From contig NZ_AZDS01000001.1 of the NCBI RefSeq assembly GCF_001434095.1, forward strand, positions 248,001 through 312,000: a stretch of DNA of 64,000 nucleotides, read 5' to 3'. A model generated the notes under the pieces. That model was not told the DNA's origin. It did no database searches and saw nothing but the letters and a program-made list of their open reading frames with translations. Positions 47,416 to 57,015 of the stretch are shown piece after piece. Positions within the stretch are counted from its first letter, which is position 1. The number at the start of each line of letters is the position of its first letter. Made by a program: the position numbers and the translations under genes. This DNA is from Fructilactobacillus fructivorans. GTDB lineage: Bacteria; Bacillota; Bacilli; Lactobacillales; Lactobacillaceae.

Positions 47416-48417
47416 TTATTTAACTTCAACTGAATTATCGGATTTACCATTTTGAATCAATTGAACGTTTGAATCAAGCGCAATCTGAACCATGTTTTTA
47501 ACGGCTGATTTAGTGTAGAACGCAATATGTGGTGTAATCAAAACATTATCGCGTTTCATTAAATTCTTCAATCGATCATCTGGGATCTTATCAAAGCTTC
47601 CAAAGTCAACGTTAAATACTCCAACTTCATCTTCATAAACATCAAGTGCAGCACCAGAAATCTTGCCACTGTCAAGTCCACGAATTAAAGCGTCAGTATC
47701 AATTAAGCTTCCACGAGCGGCATTAATAATTTTAATTCCGTCTTTCATTTGAGCAATTGAATCATCATTAATCATATGATCATTTTCCTTCAATGCTGGA
47801 GCATGAAGGGTAATAATGTCAGAATTTGCGTACAATTCTTTAGGGGTATCAACGTAGATGCCCTCTTTTTTCAATTCTGGATTTGGATAAGGATCATATG
47901 CAATTACTTTAGCACCAAAACCTTGAAGAATCTTAACTACTTGACGACCAATGCGTCCAGTAGCATAAACACCAACGGTTTGCTTATTCATTTCGTCAGC
48001 AATATCTGGAGCCCAGGTCATATTGCCATGACGCTCTTTATCCTCAAATTTCTTAGTGTTACGAAGCAAACGCATCATTTCTGTAACAGCTAATTCAGCA
48101 ATTGCAGCTGGTGAATATGCTGGAACATTAGTAACGTTAATTCCATCCAGTTTAACGGCATCAGCATCCACATTATCAACACCGACATTTCGAAGTGAAA
48201 GTGATTTAATTCCAAAACTAGCTAACTTATCTAAAATGTCAGCAGTATAAGGTTTTTGTTGGTATGCAACCACACCATCAAATCCTTTAGCTTCATCAAC
48301 AGTGTCATTATCTAACAATTTTGGTTCAGCCTTTACTTCAACGTCTGGATGAGCCTTGTCCCATTGTTCTAAGTATGGTCTTTCATCGTCTCTAATTCCA
48401 TATGCAATGATTTTCAT
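47416..48417 (-). CDS. ldhD: D-lactate dehydrogenase
   Basis: 333 residues, like the lactobacillar D-LDH. Catalytic residues Arg235 (NAARGSLID), Glu264 (YEDE) and His297 (TPHIAF) are in place, and Asp175 (AYDPYPN) favours NADH. It reduces pyruvate to D-lactate. The dinucleotide-binding loop reads GVYATGRIG, so the first Gly of the usual GxGxxG is Ala152. The gene is monocistronic, with GGAGG before the ATG. Confidence 0.93.
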   Translation of the reverse strand: MKIIAYGIRDDERPYLEQWDKAHPDVEVKAEPKLLDNDTVDEAKGFDGVVAYQQKPYTADILDKLASFGIKSLSLRNVGVDNVDADAVKLDGINVTNVPAYSPAAIAELAVTEMMRLLRNTKKFEDKERHGNMTWAPDIADEMNKQTVGVYATGRIGRQVVKILQGFGAKVIAYDPYPNPELKKEGIYVDTPKELYANSDIITLHAPALKENDHMINDDSIAQMKDGIKIINAARGSLIDTDALIRGLDSGKISGAALDVYEDEVGVFNVDFGSFDKIPDDRLKNLMKRDNVLITPHIAFYTKSAVKNMVQIALDSNVQLIQNGKSDNSVEVK

Positions 48418-48463
48418 AACTTAGTCCTCCTTTTATATTCAACGTAATTATAACACCCAACCA

Positions 48464-48745
48464 TTAATTCCCCCAAAGAGATGGACTAATTCCATGATTA
48501 ATTAAAAAAGTTTCTTTCTTACTTCTGCTTTGGTGTTTAAACGCATATTCAGCCTTTAAAGCCGTACTCTTATCAGCAAACTCTTCAAAATACAGTAACT
48601 TTAATGGTCGTCTTGTCTTAGTGTACTTGGCACCCTTACCTGCCTGATGCACAGCTAGTCTCCGATATACATTATTGGTAAAACCACCATAAAAAGTTCC
48701 ATCACTACAAAGCAAAACATACATATAATAATTTTTATTCGCCAT
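48464..48745 (-). CDS. GIY-YIG nuclease domain protein (YhbQ/YazA-like)
   Basis: 93 residues from the ATG at 48745. [28 protein letters not shown] is the GIY-YIG core (here MYV ... YGG), and [23 protein letters not shown] completes the small UPF0213 family. Function in the cell is not established. It overlaps the end of the tRNA methyltransferase gene by 11 nt, the usual Firmicute pairing. Confidence 0.9.
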   Translation of the reverse strand: MANKNYYMYVLLCSDGTFYGGFTNNVYRRLAVHQAGKGAKYTKTRRPLKLLYFEEFADKSTALKAEYAFKHQSRSKKETFLINHGISPSLWGN

Positions 48746-49490
48746 ATAACATCTTCTTAACTTCTTTCGAGTATTCACCATTCTGATGATATACAGTGAT
48801 CGGATAATCAACGTTAAGACCAGTTTCTTTTCCATCTTTAATGGCCGAAACCAGCATCATATTCGATTTTCGGTCAACCTTAGGATAAATAAATTGAATT
48901 CGCTTCATGGCTAGTCTAAAATGTGTCATTACGTTCATTAATTCATGAAGTCGATCAGGGCGATAGACCATGTATAGTTTCCCGCCCGTCTTTAAAAGAT
49001 CACTACTGGTTTGGATGACACTCCTAAGATTAGTTTTAATTTCATGTCTTGCAATGGCCAGGTACTCGTTGGGATTTTTTTTACTGGTAGAAAGATTCGA
49101 AAAATATGGCGGGTTAACGGTCACCACATCCACCGAATCTTTCCCAAAGATTTGGGATGCTTGACTTAAATCATCATTATAAACGGTCACCTGGTCTTCC
49201 AATCCATTAAGCTGTACACTTCGATTAGCCATATCACTTAGCCTCGGTTGAATCTCCACCTCTGCGATTTTGCCATGAGTCTTATGACTTAAAAAAAGAC
49301 CCACCGCTCCATTTCCAGCACACAAATCTACTAGGAAACTGTTCTTACTTATCTTCGGTTCAGCAAAATTTGCCAGCATTACAGCATCTAAAGAAAAGGA
49401 AAAAACGCTAGGACTTTGAATAATTTTGATGTCTTGACTATATAACTGATCAATCCGTTCATCGCCCTTTAATTTCACCACTGCCACCAC
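48735..49490 (-). CDS. tRNA1(Val) A37 N6-methyltransferase-like protein (YabB family)
   Basis: 251 residues of the class I methyltransferase fold: [18 protein letters not shown] binds S-adenosylmethionine, and VTVNPPYFS is the NPPY motif of N6-adenine methyltransferases. YabB/TrmN6 proteins methylate A37 of tRNA-Val. The start is a GTG; several in-frame GTGs within 15 nt leave it uncertain. It is coupled to the GIY-YIG gene. Confidence 0.9.
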   Translation of the reverse strand: MVAVVKLKGDERIDQLYSQDIKIIQSPSVFSFSLDAVMLANFAEPKISKNSFLVDLCAGNGAVGLFLSHKTHGKIAEVEIQPRLSDMANRSVQLNGLEDQVTVYNDDLSQASQIFGKDSVDVVTVNPPYFSNLSTSKKNPNEYLAIARHEIKTNLRSVIQTSSDLLKTGGKLYMVYRPDRLHELMNVMTHFRLAMKRIQFIYPKVDRKSNMMLVSAIKDGKETGLNVDYPITVYHQNGEYSKEVKKMLYGE

Positions 49491-49574
49491 TCATTTCTTA
49501 AATTTAGCTTGTCAGTTTCATCATCAATAATATACTATTAAATTATACATCTTAAAAAAGGAGCTAGAAATCTT

Positions 49575-50219
49575 TTGTGGTACTCATTTTTATTTACGGT
49601 TGGACAATTCCTACTAAGAATCGTTAACGGACCAATGAACGTGATGCACAAGAATCGGTTACCAAAAGGTAACTACGTCTTAATCGCACCTCACCGAAGT
49701 TGGTTCGATATGATTCTCATTGCCACCGTCATTCGTCCAAAACAGTTGTGCTTTATGGCCAAAAAAGAATTATTTAAAAATCCCATGTTAGGTTGGTTTT
49801 TACGCCACGTTAATGTTTTCTCAGTCGATCGGGCTAATCCAGGCATCTCAGCAATCAAGATTCCAGTAAAAGCTTTGAGAAAAACTAATTTATCGTTAAT
49901 GATGTTCCCATCAGGAACCAGACATTCAAAGAAACTTAAAGGAGGGGCGGCCTTAATTGCTCAATTGGCTGGGGTTCCACTTGTCCCCGTTGTCTATCAA
50001 GGCCCGCTTACTTTAAAAGAAGTCTTTAAACGTCAAAAAGTCTCCATTAACTTTGGCGATCCCATTTACATCAGTAAAGCCGAAAAATTGGATAACAAGA
50101 ATCAGAAGTTAGTTGAAAAACAAATGCAGACGGCTTTTGATCAACTTGATAATGAAGTCAATCCTAATTACGTTTATGTCGATGAGTCAAAACCGCATAA
50201 TAAAAAAACGTCGAAATAA
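49575..50219 (+). CDS. plsC: 1-acyl-sn-glycerol-3-phosphate acyltransferase
   Basis: 214 residues. HRSWFD is the HX4D catalytic motif and MMFPSGTRHSKKLKGGAA the acceptor-binding motif, in the FPSGTR form common in lactobacilli. It makes phosphatidate, the substrate of CdsA. A hydrophobic N-terminus anchors it. The start is a TTG at 49575 with AAGGAG 12 nt before it; that spacing is long, so the start is less certain than the gene. Confidence 0.9.
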   Translation: MWYSFLFTVGQFLLRIVNGPMNVMHKNRLPKGNYVLIAPHRSWFDMILIATVIRPKQLCFMAKKELFKNPMLGWFLRHVNVFSVDRANPGISAIKIPVKALRKTNLSLMMFPSGTRHSKKLKGGAALIAQLAGVPLVPVVYQGPLTLKEVFKRQKVSINFGDPIYISKAEKLDNKNQKLVEKQMQTAFDQLDNEVNPNYVYVDESKPHNKKTSK

Positions 50220-50232
50220 TTCGACGTTTTTT
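50203..50232. terminator. Bidirectional terminator between plsC and the YneF gene
   Basis: Perfect 13-bp stem AAAAAACGTCGAA/TTCGACGTTTTTT with a 4-nt loop between convergent genes. Confidence 0.92.
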
Positions 50233-50450
50233 TAGTTTTGATGATGTTTCATAGCATTCATCATTTGGTTAAGCTTCTTTTGTGATGGCTTCTGACCCAT
50301 CTGAAGCATCATTGCTTTAAGTTGATCCTGGTTGATTGGAGGATTGTCCTTCAAATACTTTTCCATGTACTTACGAGCACCAAAGAAACCAATCAAGGCA
50401 CCAGCTAGTAAAGCCAAGATTACTATTAATATCCAAATCCATGTAGACAA
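50232..50450 (-). CDS. YneF family (UPF0154) membrane protein
   Basis: 72 residues: one membrane helix ([30 protein letters not shown]) and a charged tail with [29 protein letters not shown], the whole UPF0154 pattern. Function unknown. In B. subtilis and lactobacilli it sits near the lexA/ynzC group, as here. Confidence 0.92.
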   Translation of the reverse strand: MSTWIWILIVILALLAGALIGFFGARKYMEKYLKDNPPINQDQLKAMMLQMGQKPSQKKLNQMMNAMKHHQN

Positions 50451-50519
50451 ATCGTGGACCTCCCTTCGAACCTTTCAATGTTATTTTACACAATTAACTG
50501 TGCTTTGAAAAGATTCGAA

Positions 50520-50771
50520 TTAATCGTCTCTTAGATTTTTCTTACGTTGTGAATCCTTCACCTTATCTGAGGTAATTTCATTTCCCTTTTTATCGTAGAC
50601 TTTAGTCATCTCAATCTGACTCTTAAAATTAGCTTTAAAACGCTCTAAATATTCTTTTCTAAGTTTATTTTGTTCTTCTTTTTCGTCTTCAGATAAGCCT
50701 TCTTGCTTTGACTTTTTGGATAATTCGTTAATTCTTGGAATAAGTTTCTCTAATTCTTTGTCTTCAGTCAT
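50520..50771 (-). CDS. DUF896 (YnzC/UPF0291) family protein
   Basis: 83 residues from the ATG at 50771, with AAAGGAG 8 nt before it. IPRINELSKKSKQEGLSEDEKEEQNKLRKEYLERF is the helical hairpin of DUF896. Function unknown; in B. subtilis the relative lies in the SOS-linked lexA-yneA-yneB-ynzC region. Here it is divergent from lexA, 150 bases apart. Confidence 0.92.
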   Translation of the reverse strand: MTEDKELEKLIPRINELSKKSKQEGLSEDEKEEQNKLRKEYLERFKANFKSQIEMTKVYDKKGNEITSDKVKDSQRKKNLRDD

Positions 50772-50838
50772 CTTAATCGCTCCTTTCACTTACAATTATA
50801 ATATCATGAAATAAAGCGTGAAAACAAGGATTTGTACA

Positions 50839-50877
50839 CGAACAAACGTTTGCAAAGCGGCTTTTTTATGGTATGCT
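50839..50877 (+). promoter_or_regulatory. lexA promoter with overlapping SOS box
   Basis: CGAACAAACGTTTG (50839-50852) differs from the CGAAC-N4-GTTCG consensus at one position. It overlaps the -35 TTTGCA (50849-50854); a 17-nt spacer and an extended -10, TGGTATGCT with TATGCT at 50872-50877, follow. LexA would repress its own gene here. Confidence 0.8.
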
Positions 50878-50920
50878 TATTTTGACTTAAAAAACTACGA
50901 AAAAGACTCCGAGGTGCCTT

Positions 50921-51556
50921 ATGTCACAAGCATCACAAACAAAACAACACGATATCCTAGAGTACATTTGGAAACAAGTCCACGATCAAGGATATCCACC
51001 AACCGTTCGCGAAATTGGAGAACAAGTCGGCCTCTCATCAACGTCGACGGTTCATGGACATCTAGCTCGATTAGAAAAGAAGGGTTACCTTATTAAGGAT
51101 CCTACCAAGCCACGGGCACTTGAAGTAACTTCTGAAGGAATGAACTACTTAGGCGTTTCACAACAGGCAGAACCAGATGAGATGCCCCTACTCGGGACCG
51201 TAGCTGCTGGTGAACCAATCTTGGCAGTCCAGGATGCCACAGATTACTTCCCGATTCCTTCCGAGCTTCAACGCAGTTCAGATTCATTATTCATGCTGAC
51301 AATTAGCGGAACCAGTATGATTAATATTGGCATCCTTGATGGTGACCAAGTCATTGTCAAACGTCAAAATATTGCTGAAAACGGTGATATTGTAATTGCC
51401 ATGAATGAAGATAATGAAGCGACCTGTAAGCGATTCTTTAAAGAAAGTGATCATTTCTGACTTCAGCCTGAGAACGATGAAATGGCACCAATCATCCTAA
51501 AAAATGTCACAATTTTAGGTAAAGTCGTCGGATTATACCGAATCGGAATTAAATAA
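50921..51556 (+). pseudogene. lexA: lexA (SOS repressor) interrupted by an in-frame TGA
   Basis: The frame codes for LexA: winged helix (residues 1-65, [20 protein letters not shown]), self-cleavage site Ala96-Gly97 (VAAGEP), Ser132 (GTSMIN) and Lys170 (CKRFF). Codon 180 (51458-51460) is TGA where relatives have Arg in HFRLQPEND. The next 31 codons ([15 protein letters not shown] to GLYRIGIK, stop at 51554) continue LexA perfectly. One CGA-to-TGA change explains it. A 179-residue product would lose the final strands after the catalytic Lys. The TGA is followed by C, a leaky context, so partial readthrough to a 210-residue protein is possible. Sequence error is the main alternative. Confidence 0.88.
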
Positions 51557-51584
51557 AACCATTCACATTAATGTGAATGGTTTT
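51555..51584. terminator. Bidirectional terminator between lexA and mvaS
   Basis: AAAACCATTCACATT followed directly by its exact inverse, then more T residues; it overlaps the mvaS stop. Confidence 0.9.
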
Positions 51585-52752
51585 TTTCTTGCTTCAAATA
51601 CTGACGTTTGTTGGACTTAACCCCACCAAAAACAAATTGAGCATGATCATCATCAATACTTAATTCATAATCATTAGCGGTTATGCTTGGCAAACTATTA
51701 AACACCGTTTCATATTCCTTGATGGACAATTTTTCTCTGCTATCTAGCATTTTGTTTATCAAAGTTTTTCGCTTGGGATTTCTAAAATTATCTTGGAGAA
51801 TTCCGGCATAAAACTCTCCTTGAGCTCCAGAGCCGTAACTAAATACACCAATTTGATCCCCAACTTCTAAATCCGATGAATTGTCCAAGAGGGAAAGTAA
51901 ACTCAGGTAGAGCGACCCAGTGTATAAGTTCCCAACTCGTTTACTATAAATCCGGCTTGCCTCAAATTCATCTAGCAATGATTTTTGCTTTTCAACCGTA
52001 ACTTCGGGTAGGATCTGACGAAGTCCTTTCAAACCCATCTTAGTGTATGGCAAGTGAAAAACAATTGCTTTTAAATCATCAAAGGACAGATCATGATGCT
52101 TTAAATAATCATGAATTGTTTCATTAAAGAACTTCTCATAAATATCATTTGAATAATGTCCATCAACAAGCGCTTCTGTTTTACCAACTGGACGCCAAAA
52201 ATCCATGATATCTTGAGAATAAACGCTACTATCATCACTTAAAGCCATTACATCCGGATTAGAAGCAATCGTCATTGCCACTGCTCCCCCACCTTGTGTA
52301 ACCTCACCAGCCGTTTTAATCCCATATCGAGCAATATCTGATCCAATCACTAACGCTTGTTTCCCTGGGTGTAAATGAACATAGTCCTTTGCCATCTGAA
52401 GTCCGGCAGTAGCCCCATAACAAGCCTGCTTAATTTCAAATGCCCGAGCGTGTGCGCTTAATCCCAGCAGATTTTGAATGTAGATTGCCCCTGACTTAGA
52501 ATTATCGATCCCACTCTCGGAACCAAAAATAATTAGATCAATTTTATCTTTATTTTCCTGATCGATGGTCTGTGCAGCCGCGTTAGCAGCTAAAGTCACA
52601 GAGTCTTGAGTGGGAGGAATCACAGCCTGTTGGGTTTGCCCAATTCCAATTAAATATTTATTCGGATCTTCATTACGAGCATTGGCCAAATCTACCATAT
52701 CAATATAATAACCGGGAGTATAAAAACCAATCTTATCAATTCCAACTTTCAT
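51568..52752 (-). CDS. mvaS: Hydroxymethylglutaryl-CoA synthase
   Basis: 394 residues from the ATG at 52752, with GGAGTGGT before it and the normal N-terminus MKVGIDKIGFYTPGYYIDM. EIKQACYGATAG carries the catalytic Cys, and His/Glu residues of the thiolase-like fold are present. It condenses acetyl-CoA and acetoacetyl-CoA in the mevalonate route to isoprenoids, which feeds UppS. It follows citG by 45 nt in the same direction, an unusual neighbour, perhaps sharing its transcript. Confidence 0.95.
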   Translation of the reverse strand: MKVGIDKIGFYTPGYYIDMVDLANARNEDPNKYLIGIGQTQQAVIPPTQDSVTLAANAAAQTIDQENKDKIDLIIFGSESGIDNSKSGAIYIQNLLGLSAHARAFEIKQACYGATAGLQMAKDYVHLHPGKQALVIGSDIARYGIKTAGEVTQGGGAVAMTIASNPDVMALSDDSSVYSQDIMDFWRPVGKTEALVDGHYSNDIYEKFFNETIHDYLKHHDLSFDDLKAIVFHLPYTKMGLKGLRQILPEVTVEKQKSLLDEFEASRIYSKRVGNLYTGSLYLSLLSLLDNSSDLEVGDQIGVFSYGSGAQGEFYAGILQDNFRNPKRKTLINKMLDSREKLSIKEYETVFNSLPSITANDYELSIDDDHAQFVFGGVKSNKRQYLKQEKNHSH

Positions 52753-52797
52753 TTTGACCACTCCATTTAAATTTAATTTAATCAACGACACTTATAA

Positions 52798-53682
52798 TTA
52801 AAAATTACCGGTTATCTTCCCCAAAAAGATGGTCAGGATTAACAAATCTGCAGATCCACCTAAGCTTAAATTCTGATCGTCAAACTCTTGACACATTTTT
52901 TTAAGCTTTTCTTTGGCTTTCGGGTCCGAAAGATCGCCATCACCCAAAATCAAGTTAACGTCCTGATGAACCAGGTCAACAATCTTAGGAGAACCAGCTC
53001 GCTTAATTAAATTGCTGTCCTCACTATGGGCAACAATGTTTAGCAAAGTCGTTAAAATAATTTCATTCTTGTCTCCCTTAGAATTAAGAAGTGTCGGCAT
53101 TCCATCATTAATTACAGTGGGAAAGCCCTCTTCGGCTTCCCCACGAATGCCAGTCTTACCATACTTTAAAAATTGGCGTTCTCCTGCGGTTAATTCTTTA
53201 CTCGATTTGCTTTTCACATCGGCAAAGTCGGATTGAATCAGTCCATTCGTCATCTTCTTTTCGGTTCTAATAAGATCCCCTAGTGAATGCTTCTTTGTTT
53301 GCGAAAAATATCCCAGAGCCGCTGACATAATGCCCATCACAAAGATTGCACCTTTATGCGTATTGACACCCTTCGTAACGCGGAACATCGTTTTTTCTGC
53401 ATCCATTCCATCAGGTCGAATCAACCCAAGTAACTGTCTTAAATCATTCTCAACGAAAGTCTGTCCTCGCTTAAATGCCATTTCAAAGTACGGTCTCATG
53501 GTAACGGTGCTATCAATAAAAGTAAAAACATCCATGTCTGGATGAGAATGATGAGAGACTGGATCAACTAAGCCCGGCTTCGGATTAGTAACCACTTCAT
53601 ATAACATTGATTCAATGGCAGCATTTACAACCGTCATTTTCTCGTCATGTACAATTGGGAGTCCCAACACACCATCATTCAT
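52798..53682 (-). CDS. citG: Triphosphoribosyl-dephospho-CoA synthase
   Basis: 294 residues from the ATG at 53682, which overlaps the citX stop by 8 nt. NPKPGLVDPVSHHSHPDMD near residue 35 is the nucleotide-binding motif. It makes the precursor of the citrate lyase prosthetic group from ATP and dephospho-CoA. In some species citX and citG are fused; here they are separate but coupled. Confidence 0.94.
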   Translation of the reverse strand: MNDGVLGLPIVHDEKMTVVNAAIESMLYEVVTNPKPGLVDPVSHHSHPDMDVFTFIDSTVTMRPYFEMAFKRGQTFVENDLRQLLGLIRPDGMDAEKTMFRVTKGVNTHKGAIFVMGIMSAALGYFSQTKKHSLGDLIRTEKKMTNGLIQSDFADVKSKSSKELTAGERQFLKYGKTGIRGEAEEGFPTVINDGMPTLLNSKGDKNEIILTTLLNIVAHSEDSNLIKRAGSPKIVDLVHQDVNLILGDGDLSDPKAKEKLKKMCQEFDDQNLSLGGSADLLILTIFLGKITGNF

Positions 53683-54217
53683 TTTTTGCGTCCTTAAAAT
53701 ATATCTCGCTGATCTTTTTTTGAAGATCTTCCACGGAATGGGTTCGATTTCTGGCACATTCTTTAGCGTTATGATGACAAATCAGACACTTCCTGGGAGC
53801 CATATCAAGATCAGTTCTTGAATAATGAGAATGATGGGCGTCCATTACGTCCACATCAAACAATCTTCCCAACCGATCATGATCTTCAAATTGAATTGCC
53901 AATTTTTTCAAAGCACTTCCATTTTTGTTCATCACCAAAAATTCTTCTTTTCCCGTATTAGTGTTCCATCCCATTTTATCGATAATTTTAATATTGTACA
54001 ACTGAGTCCTTAAAAGTCGCCGATATCCAACATCAAATAAATGATTAATCATTTGATTGTTTTTAATGGGACCAGGGATGTTTAACTTGATTGAAATAAT
54101 GGTGGCTTCAGGATACTTTTTTTCTAATTGGATCTGTAAATGAGCCCGCTTATCCTTATTAGCAAGTACCGCAGGGATCCCCAGCGGTTCTCCGTTCAAA
54201 AAAATGTTGTCTTTCAA
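53675..54217 (-). CDS. citX: Holo-citrate lyase synthase CitX
   Basis: 180 residues. NIPGPIKNNQMINHLFDVG near residue 47 and RKCLICHHNAKECARNRTHS near the C-terminus (a Cys-rich family motif) are diagnostic. It transfers the phosphoribosyl-dephospho-CoA group from CitG's product to CitD. It follows citF after a 62-nt gap that contains a small hairpin. Confidence 0.94.
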   Translation of the reverse strand: MKDNIFLNGEPLGIPAVLANKDKRAHLQIQLEKKYPEATIISIKLNIPGPIKNNQMINHLFDVGYRRLLRTQLYNIKIIDKMGWNTNTGKEEFLVMNKNGSALKKLAIQFEDHDRLGRLFDVDVMDAHHSHYSRTDLDMAPRKCLICHHNAKECARNRTHSVEDLQKKISEIYFKDAKNE

Positions 54218-54235
54218 ATTAACTTACTCCTCAAA

Positions 54236-54255
54236 AAAACGGTTCTACCCGTTTT
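54236..54255 (-). terminator. Small hairpin between citF and citX
   Basis: AAAACGG/CCGTTTT with a 6-nt loop and further T residues on the minus strand. It may reduce expression of citX-citG relative to the lyase subunits. Confidence 0.55.
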
Positions 54256-54279
54256 CCAACAGATAGCACCGAATTTAAC

Positions 54280-55818
54280 TTAATCTTTAACCTGGCGGAT
54301 TGAATCAATGATAGTACCATCACGATATTCAACCAGACCAACCGTTTTATCAGTATATTGAAGTGGTTCTTCCTTACCAACAATGCTTTCAGCTTTCTTA
54401 GCCAATTCTTCAATCGTGTAAACGTGAAGACTTGGAACATCTTGAAATTGCTTAATTAAATCAGGCCGATTTGGATTAATTGCGATTCCAAATTCAGTTA
54501 CTAAAACATCAATTGATTGGCCGGGAGTAACAGCAGTGTTGATATGATCAACCACCGTTGGGATTCTTCCACGAACCAATGGAGCACAGATAATTGTCAT
54601 CTTAGCAGTGGCTGCATCTTGATGTCCACCAACTGCTCCTCTAATAACTCCATCAGAACCAGTTAAAACATTGACATTGAAATCAGTATCAATTTCAAGA
54701 GCACTTAAGACCGCAATGTCTAACTGGGCTACCATTGAACCCTTGTTATCTGGGTCAGCATACCATGAAGCATCAATCTCTTGTTGATTCTTGTTATTCT
54801 TCATTGAGTCAGCCGCAGCCTTATCAAAGTCTTGGACGTCCATCAACTTATCAACCAAGCCCTCTTCAAGTAAATCAACCATGGGCTTGGTTATTCCACC
54901 TAAACCAAATGAAGCATGAAGGTGATTATCAAGCATGGCCTGTCGAAGGTAACGAGTAACCGCAAGCGCTGCTCCACCAGAACCAGTTTGAAATGAAAAC
55001 CCATCTTTAAAGTATTGAGAGTTAACAATTACTTGGTTAACGGCTCGAGCGATGGTCAAATCTTTCGGATCCTTCGTAAAACGAGTTGCACCTGAACCAA
55101 TTTTATTTGGATCACCAACTTGATCAACTTTTACGACATCGTCAACCTGAGTCTGACGAATTGAAGCGGGTGTATTAGGATAATCAACTACGTTATCGGT
55201 TAATAAGACAACCTTATTAGCATAAGCAGCATCCATCAAGGCATATCCTAGTGAGCCAAAGGCAGCTGGACCTTCCATTCCGTTGGCATTTCCACAACGA
55301 TCTGAGTTAGGCACCCCTAAAAAGGCAACGTCAATTTTAATGTCGCCATTTTCAATGGCACGGGCACGGCCACCGTGTGATCTGAAGATAACGGGATTCT
55401 TAAGAATTCCGTGAGATACTTCATCACCTAGTGAGCCACGCATCCCTGAAGTCGTAATATTTGTGACCGTTCCATTTTTAATGGCTTTAATTACCATATC
55501 ATTCATGACACCAGTAAGTGATGAAGGTGCTAGGGTTAAGTCTTTAATTCCTAGATCCATGATGGCTTTCATTACGAGATTAAAAATATAATCTCCATTT
55601 CGCAAATGGTGATGAAATGAAATGGTCATCCCATCTTTCACATTCTTTTTGACAACTTGTTTTAAGTCATCTTTAAGCTTGTCATGACCATTTTGAACCT
55701 GAACCTTAGGTGCGGTTCTTTGAAAAACGGGATTACCAATTTTGGTAGTTTCAAATGGTTTAAAATGCAGTTCATTCATTAATTTATCGGGTAAATTACG
55801 ACCTAATTTATTTTCCAA
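54280..55818 (-). CDS. citF: Citrate lyase alpha subunit (citrate:acetyl-ACP transferase)
   Basis: 512 residues from a TTG at 55818 with AGGAGGG 9 nt before it, overlapping citE by 11 nt. CoA-transferase-like family: [21 protein letters not shown] and a late [15 protein letters not shown]. It swaps acetyl on the carrier protein for citrate. All subunits are intact and in the order D-E-F. Confidence 0.96.
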   Translation of the reverse strand: MENKLGRNLPDKLMNELHFKPFETTKIGNPVFQRTAPKVQVQNGHDKLKDDLKQVVKKNVKDGMTISFHHHLRNGDYIFNLVMKAIMDLGIKDLTLAPSSLTGVMNDMVIKAIKNGTVTNITTSGMRGSLGDEVSHGILKNPVIFRSHGGRARAIENGDIKIDVAFLGVPNSDRCGNANGMEGPAAFGSLGYALMDAAYANKVVLLTDNVVDYPNTPASIRQTQVDDVVKVDQVGDPNKIGSGATRFTKDPKDLTIARAVNQVIVNSQYFKDGFSFQTGSGGAALAVTRYLRQAMLDNHLHASFGLGGITKPMVDLLEEGLVDKLMDVQDFDKAAADSMKNNKNQQEIDASWYADPDNKGSMVAQLDIAVLSALEIDTDFNVNVLTGSDGVIRGAVGGHQDAATAKMTIICAPLVRGRIPTVVDHINTAVTPGQSIDVLVTEFGIAINPNRPDLIKQFQDVPSLHVYTIEELAKKAESIVGKEEPLQYTDKTVGLVEYRDGTIIDSIRQVKD

Positions 55819-56722
55819 TGTAATGACCCTCCTTATCAATCAATCCAGAAGCTTTGGCAAGTTTCATAACTCTCTCAGCTCTGAGTGCAACTGGTCTATC
55901 AACCATTTGTCCGTTCATTGAGATAACTCCTGAACCAGCTTTTCTAGCTTTTTCAATCGCAGCAAGTACGTTTTCAGCGTTCTTAATTTCATCTTCACTT
56001 GGAGCATAAACTTGGTTAACCAGTGGAATTTGACGAGGATTAATAACTGATTTCCCGTCATATCCAAGCTCATGAATATATTCGGTTTCTGCTAAGAATC
56101 CCTTTACATTATCAACATCAGTATAAACCGTATCGAATGCGGCAATCCCTGCAGCACGAGCAGCGTTTAAAATCATGTTTCGCGCAAAACGAAGTTCGAG
56201 GCCATTAGGATAGCGATGGGTCTTTAAATCAGTTGTATAATCTTCAGCTGATAAAGCAATTCCAATCATTCTGTCAGAAGCCTTAGCAATCTCAAGCACG
56301 TTCATAACACCTTCCGCACTTTCAATGGCAGCCATCAAATGAGTGGTTCCAACTGGAATTCCAAATTCCTTTTCCGCATCAGCAACTAGGCTTTCCATTT
56401 CTTCAACCATAGCGGCACTTTCAGTTTTAGGAATTCTAATAACGTCGATTCCAGCTTTAACCATCATCTTAACGTCGGCTTCAAAGAAATCAGTATCAAG
56501 TCCGTTAGTTCGAACCACTAATTCAGCATCACCATAATCAATTGACTTTAAAGCTTCATAAACTAAGTTTCTTGCTGAATCTTTTTCTGCTAAAGAAACT
56601 GAATCTTCAAGATCGAACATGATGGAATCGGCACCATAAATTCCGGCATCTTTAATCATGCCAGGATTATTACCCGGAACAAACATCATCGTTCTTCTAA
56701 GTCGTTCACCATTTTCAGCCAT
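55808..56722 (-). CDS. citE: Citrate lyase beta subunit (citryl-ACP lyase)
   Basis: 304 residues from the ATG at 56722, overlapping the citD stop by one base. TIM-barrel CitE family: [30 protein letters not shown] and [16 protein letters not shown], with the Glu and Asp that bind magnesium. It splits citryl-ACP into oxaloacetate and acetyl-ACP. Confidence 0.96.
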   Translation of the reverse strand: MAENGERLRRTMMFVPGNNPGMIKDAGIYGADSIMFDLEDSVSLAEKDSARNLVYEALKSIDYGDAELVVRTNGLDTDFFEADVKMMVKAGIDVIRIPKTESAAMVEEMESLVADAEKEFGIPVGTTHLMAAIESAEGVMNVLEIAKASDRMIGIALSAEDYTTDLKTHRYPNGLELRFARNMILNAARAAGIAAFDTVYTDVDNVKGFLAETEYIHELGYDGKSVINPRQIPLVNQVYAPSEDEIKNAENVLAAIEKARKAGSGVISMNGQMVDRPVALRAERVMKLAKASGLIDKEGHYIGK

Positions 56723-57015
56723 TATAGTGCCTCCCATGCTGGTTGCTCACTGTTATCCATTGCACGTTGAATTGCAGTAATTGTTCTCGCTCTGATTACA
56801 CAATCAAGTGCTCCTTGATCAACCGCTTTAATATTAACGTTGTCTAATCCAAACTTCTTGACAACTTCTTTAATGGTAGCAATGATGTCATCACCAAAAC
56901 GTTTCTTAACATCTGACTCAAGGCTAATTTGGACACCATCAGTACCCTTACTAACCGTAATTTGAATGTCAGAAGATTCTAAGGTTCCATCCATTGCAGT
57001 TTTATTAATTCCCAC
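56722..57015 (-). CDS. citD: Citrate lyase gamma subunit (acyl carrier protein)
   Basis: 97 residues from a GTG at 57015, overlapping citC by 11 nt. GTLESSDIQI near residue 10 contains the Ser that receives the prosthetic group. It carries the acyl intermediate between CitF and CitE. The size matches the family. Confidence 0.95.
   Translation of the reverse strand: MGINKTAMDGTLESSDIQITVSKGTDGVQISLESDVKKRFGDDIIATIKEVVKKFGLDNVNIKAVDQGALDCVIRARTITAIQRAMDNSEQPAWEAL

Noticed and set aside
54231-54440. Open frame overlapping the end of citF
   Set aside because: Wrong frame inside citF, no ribosome site, no recognisable product.
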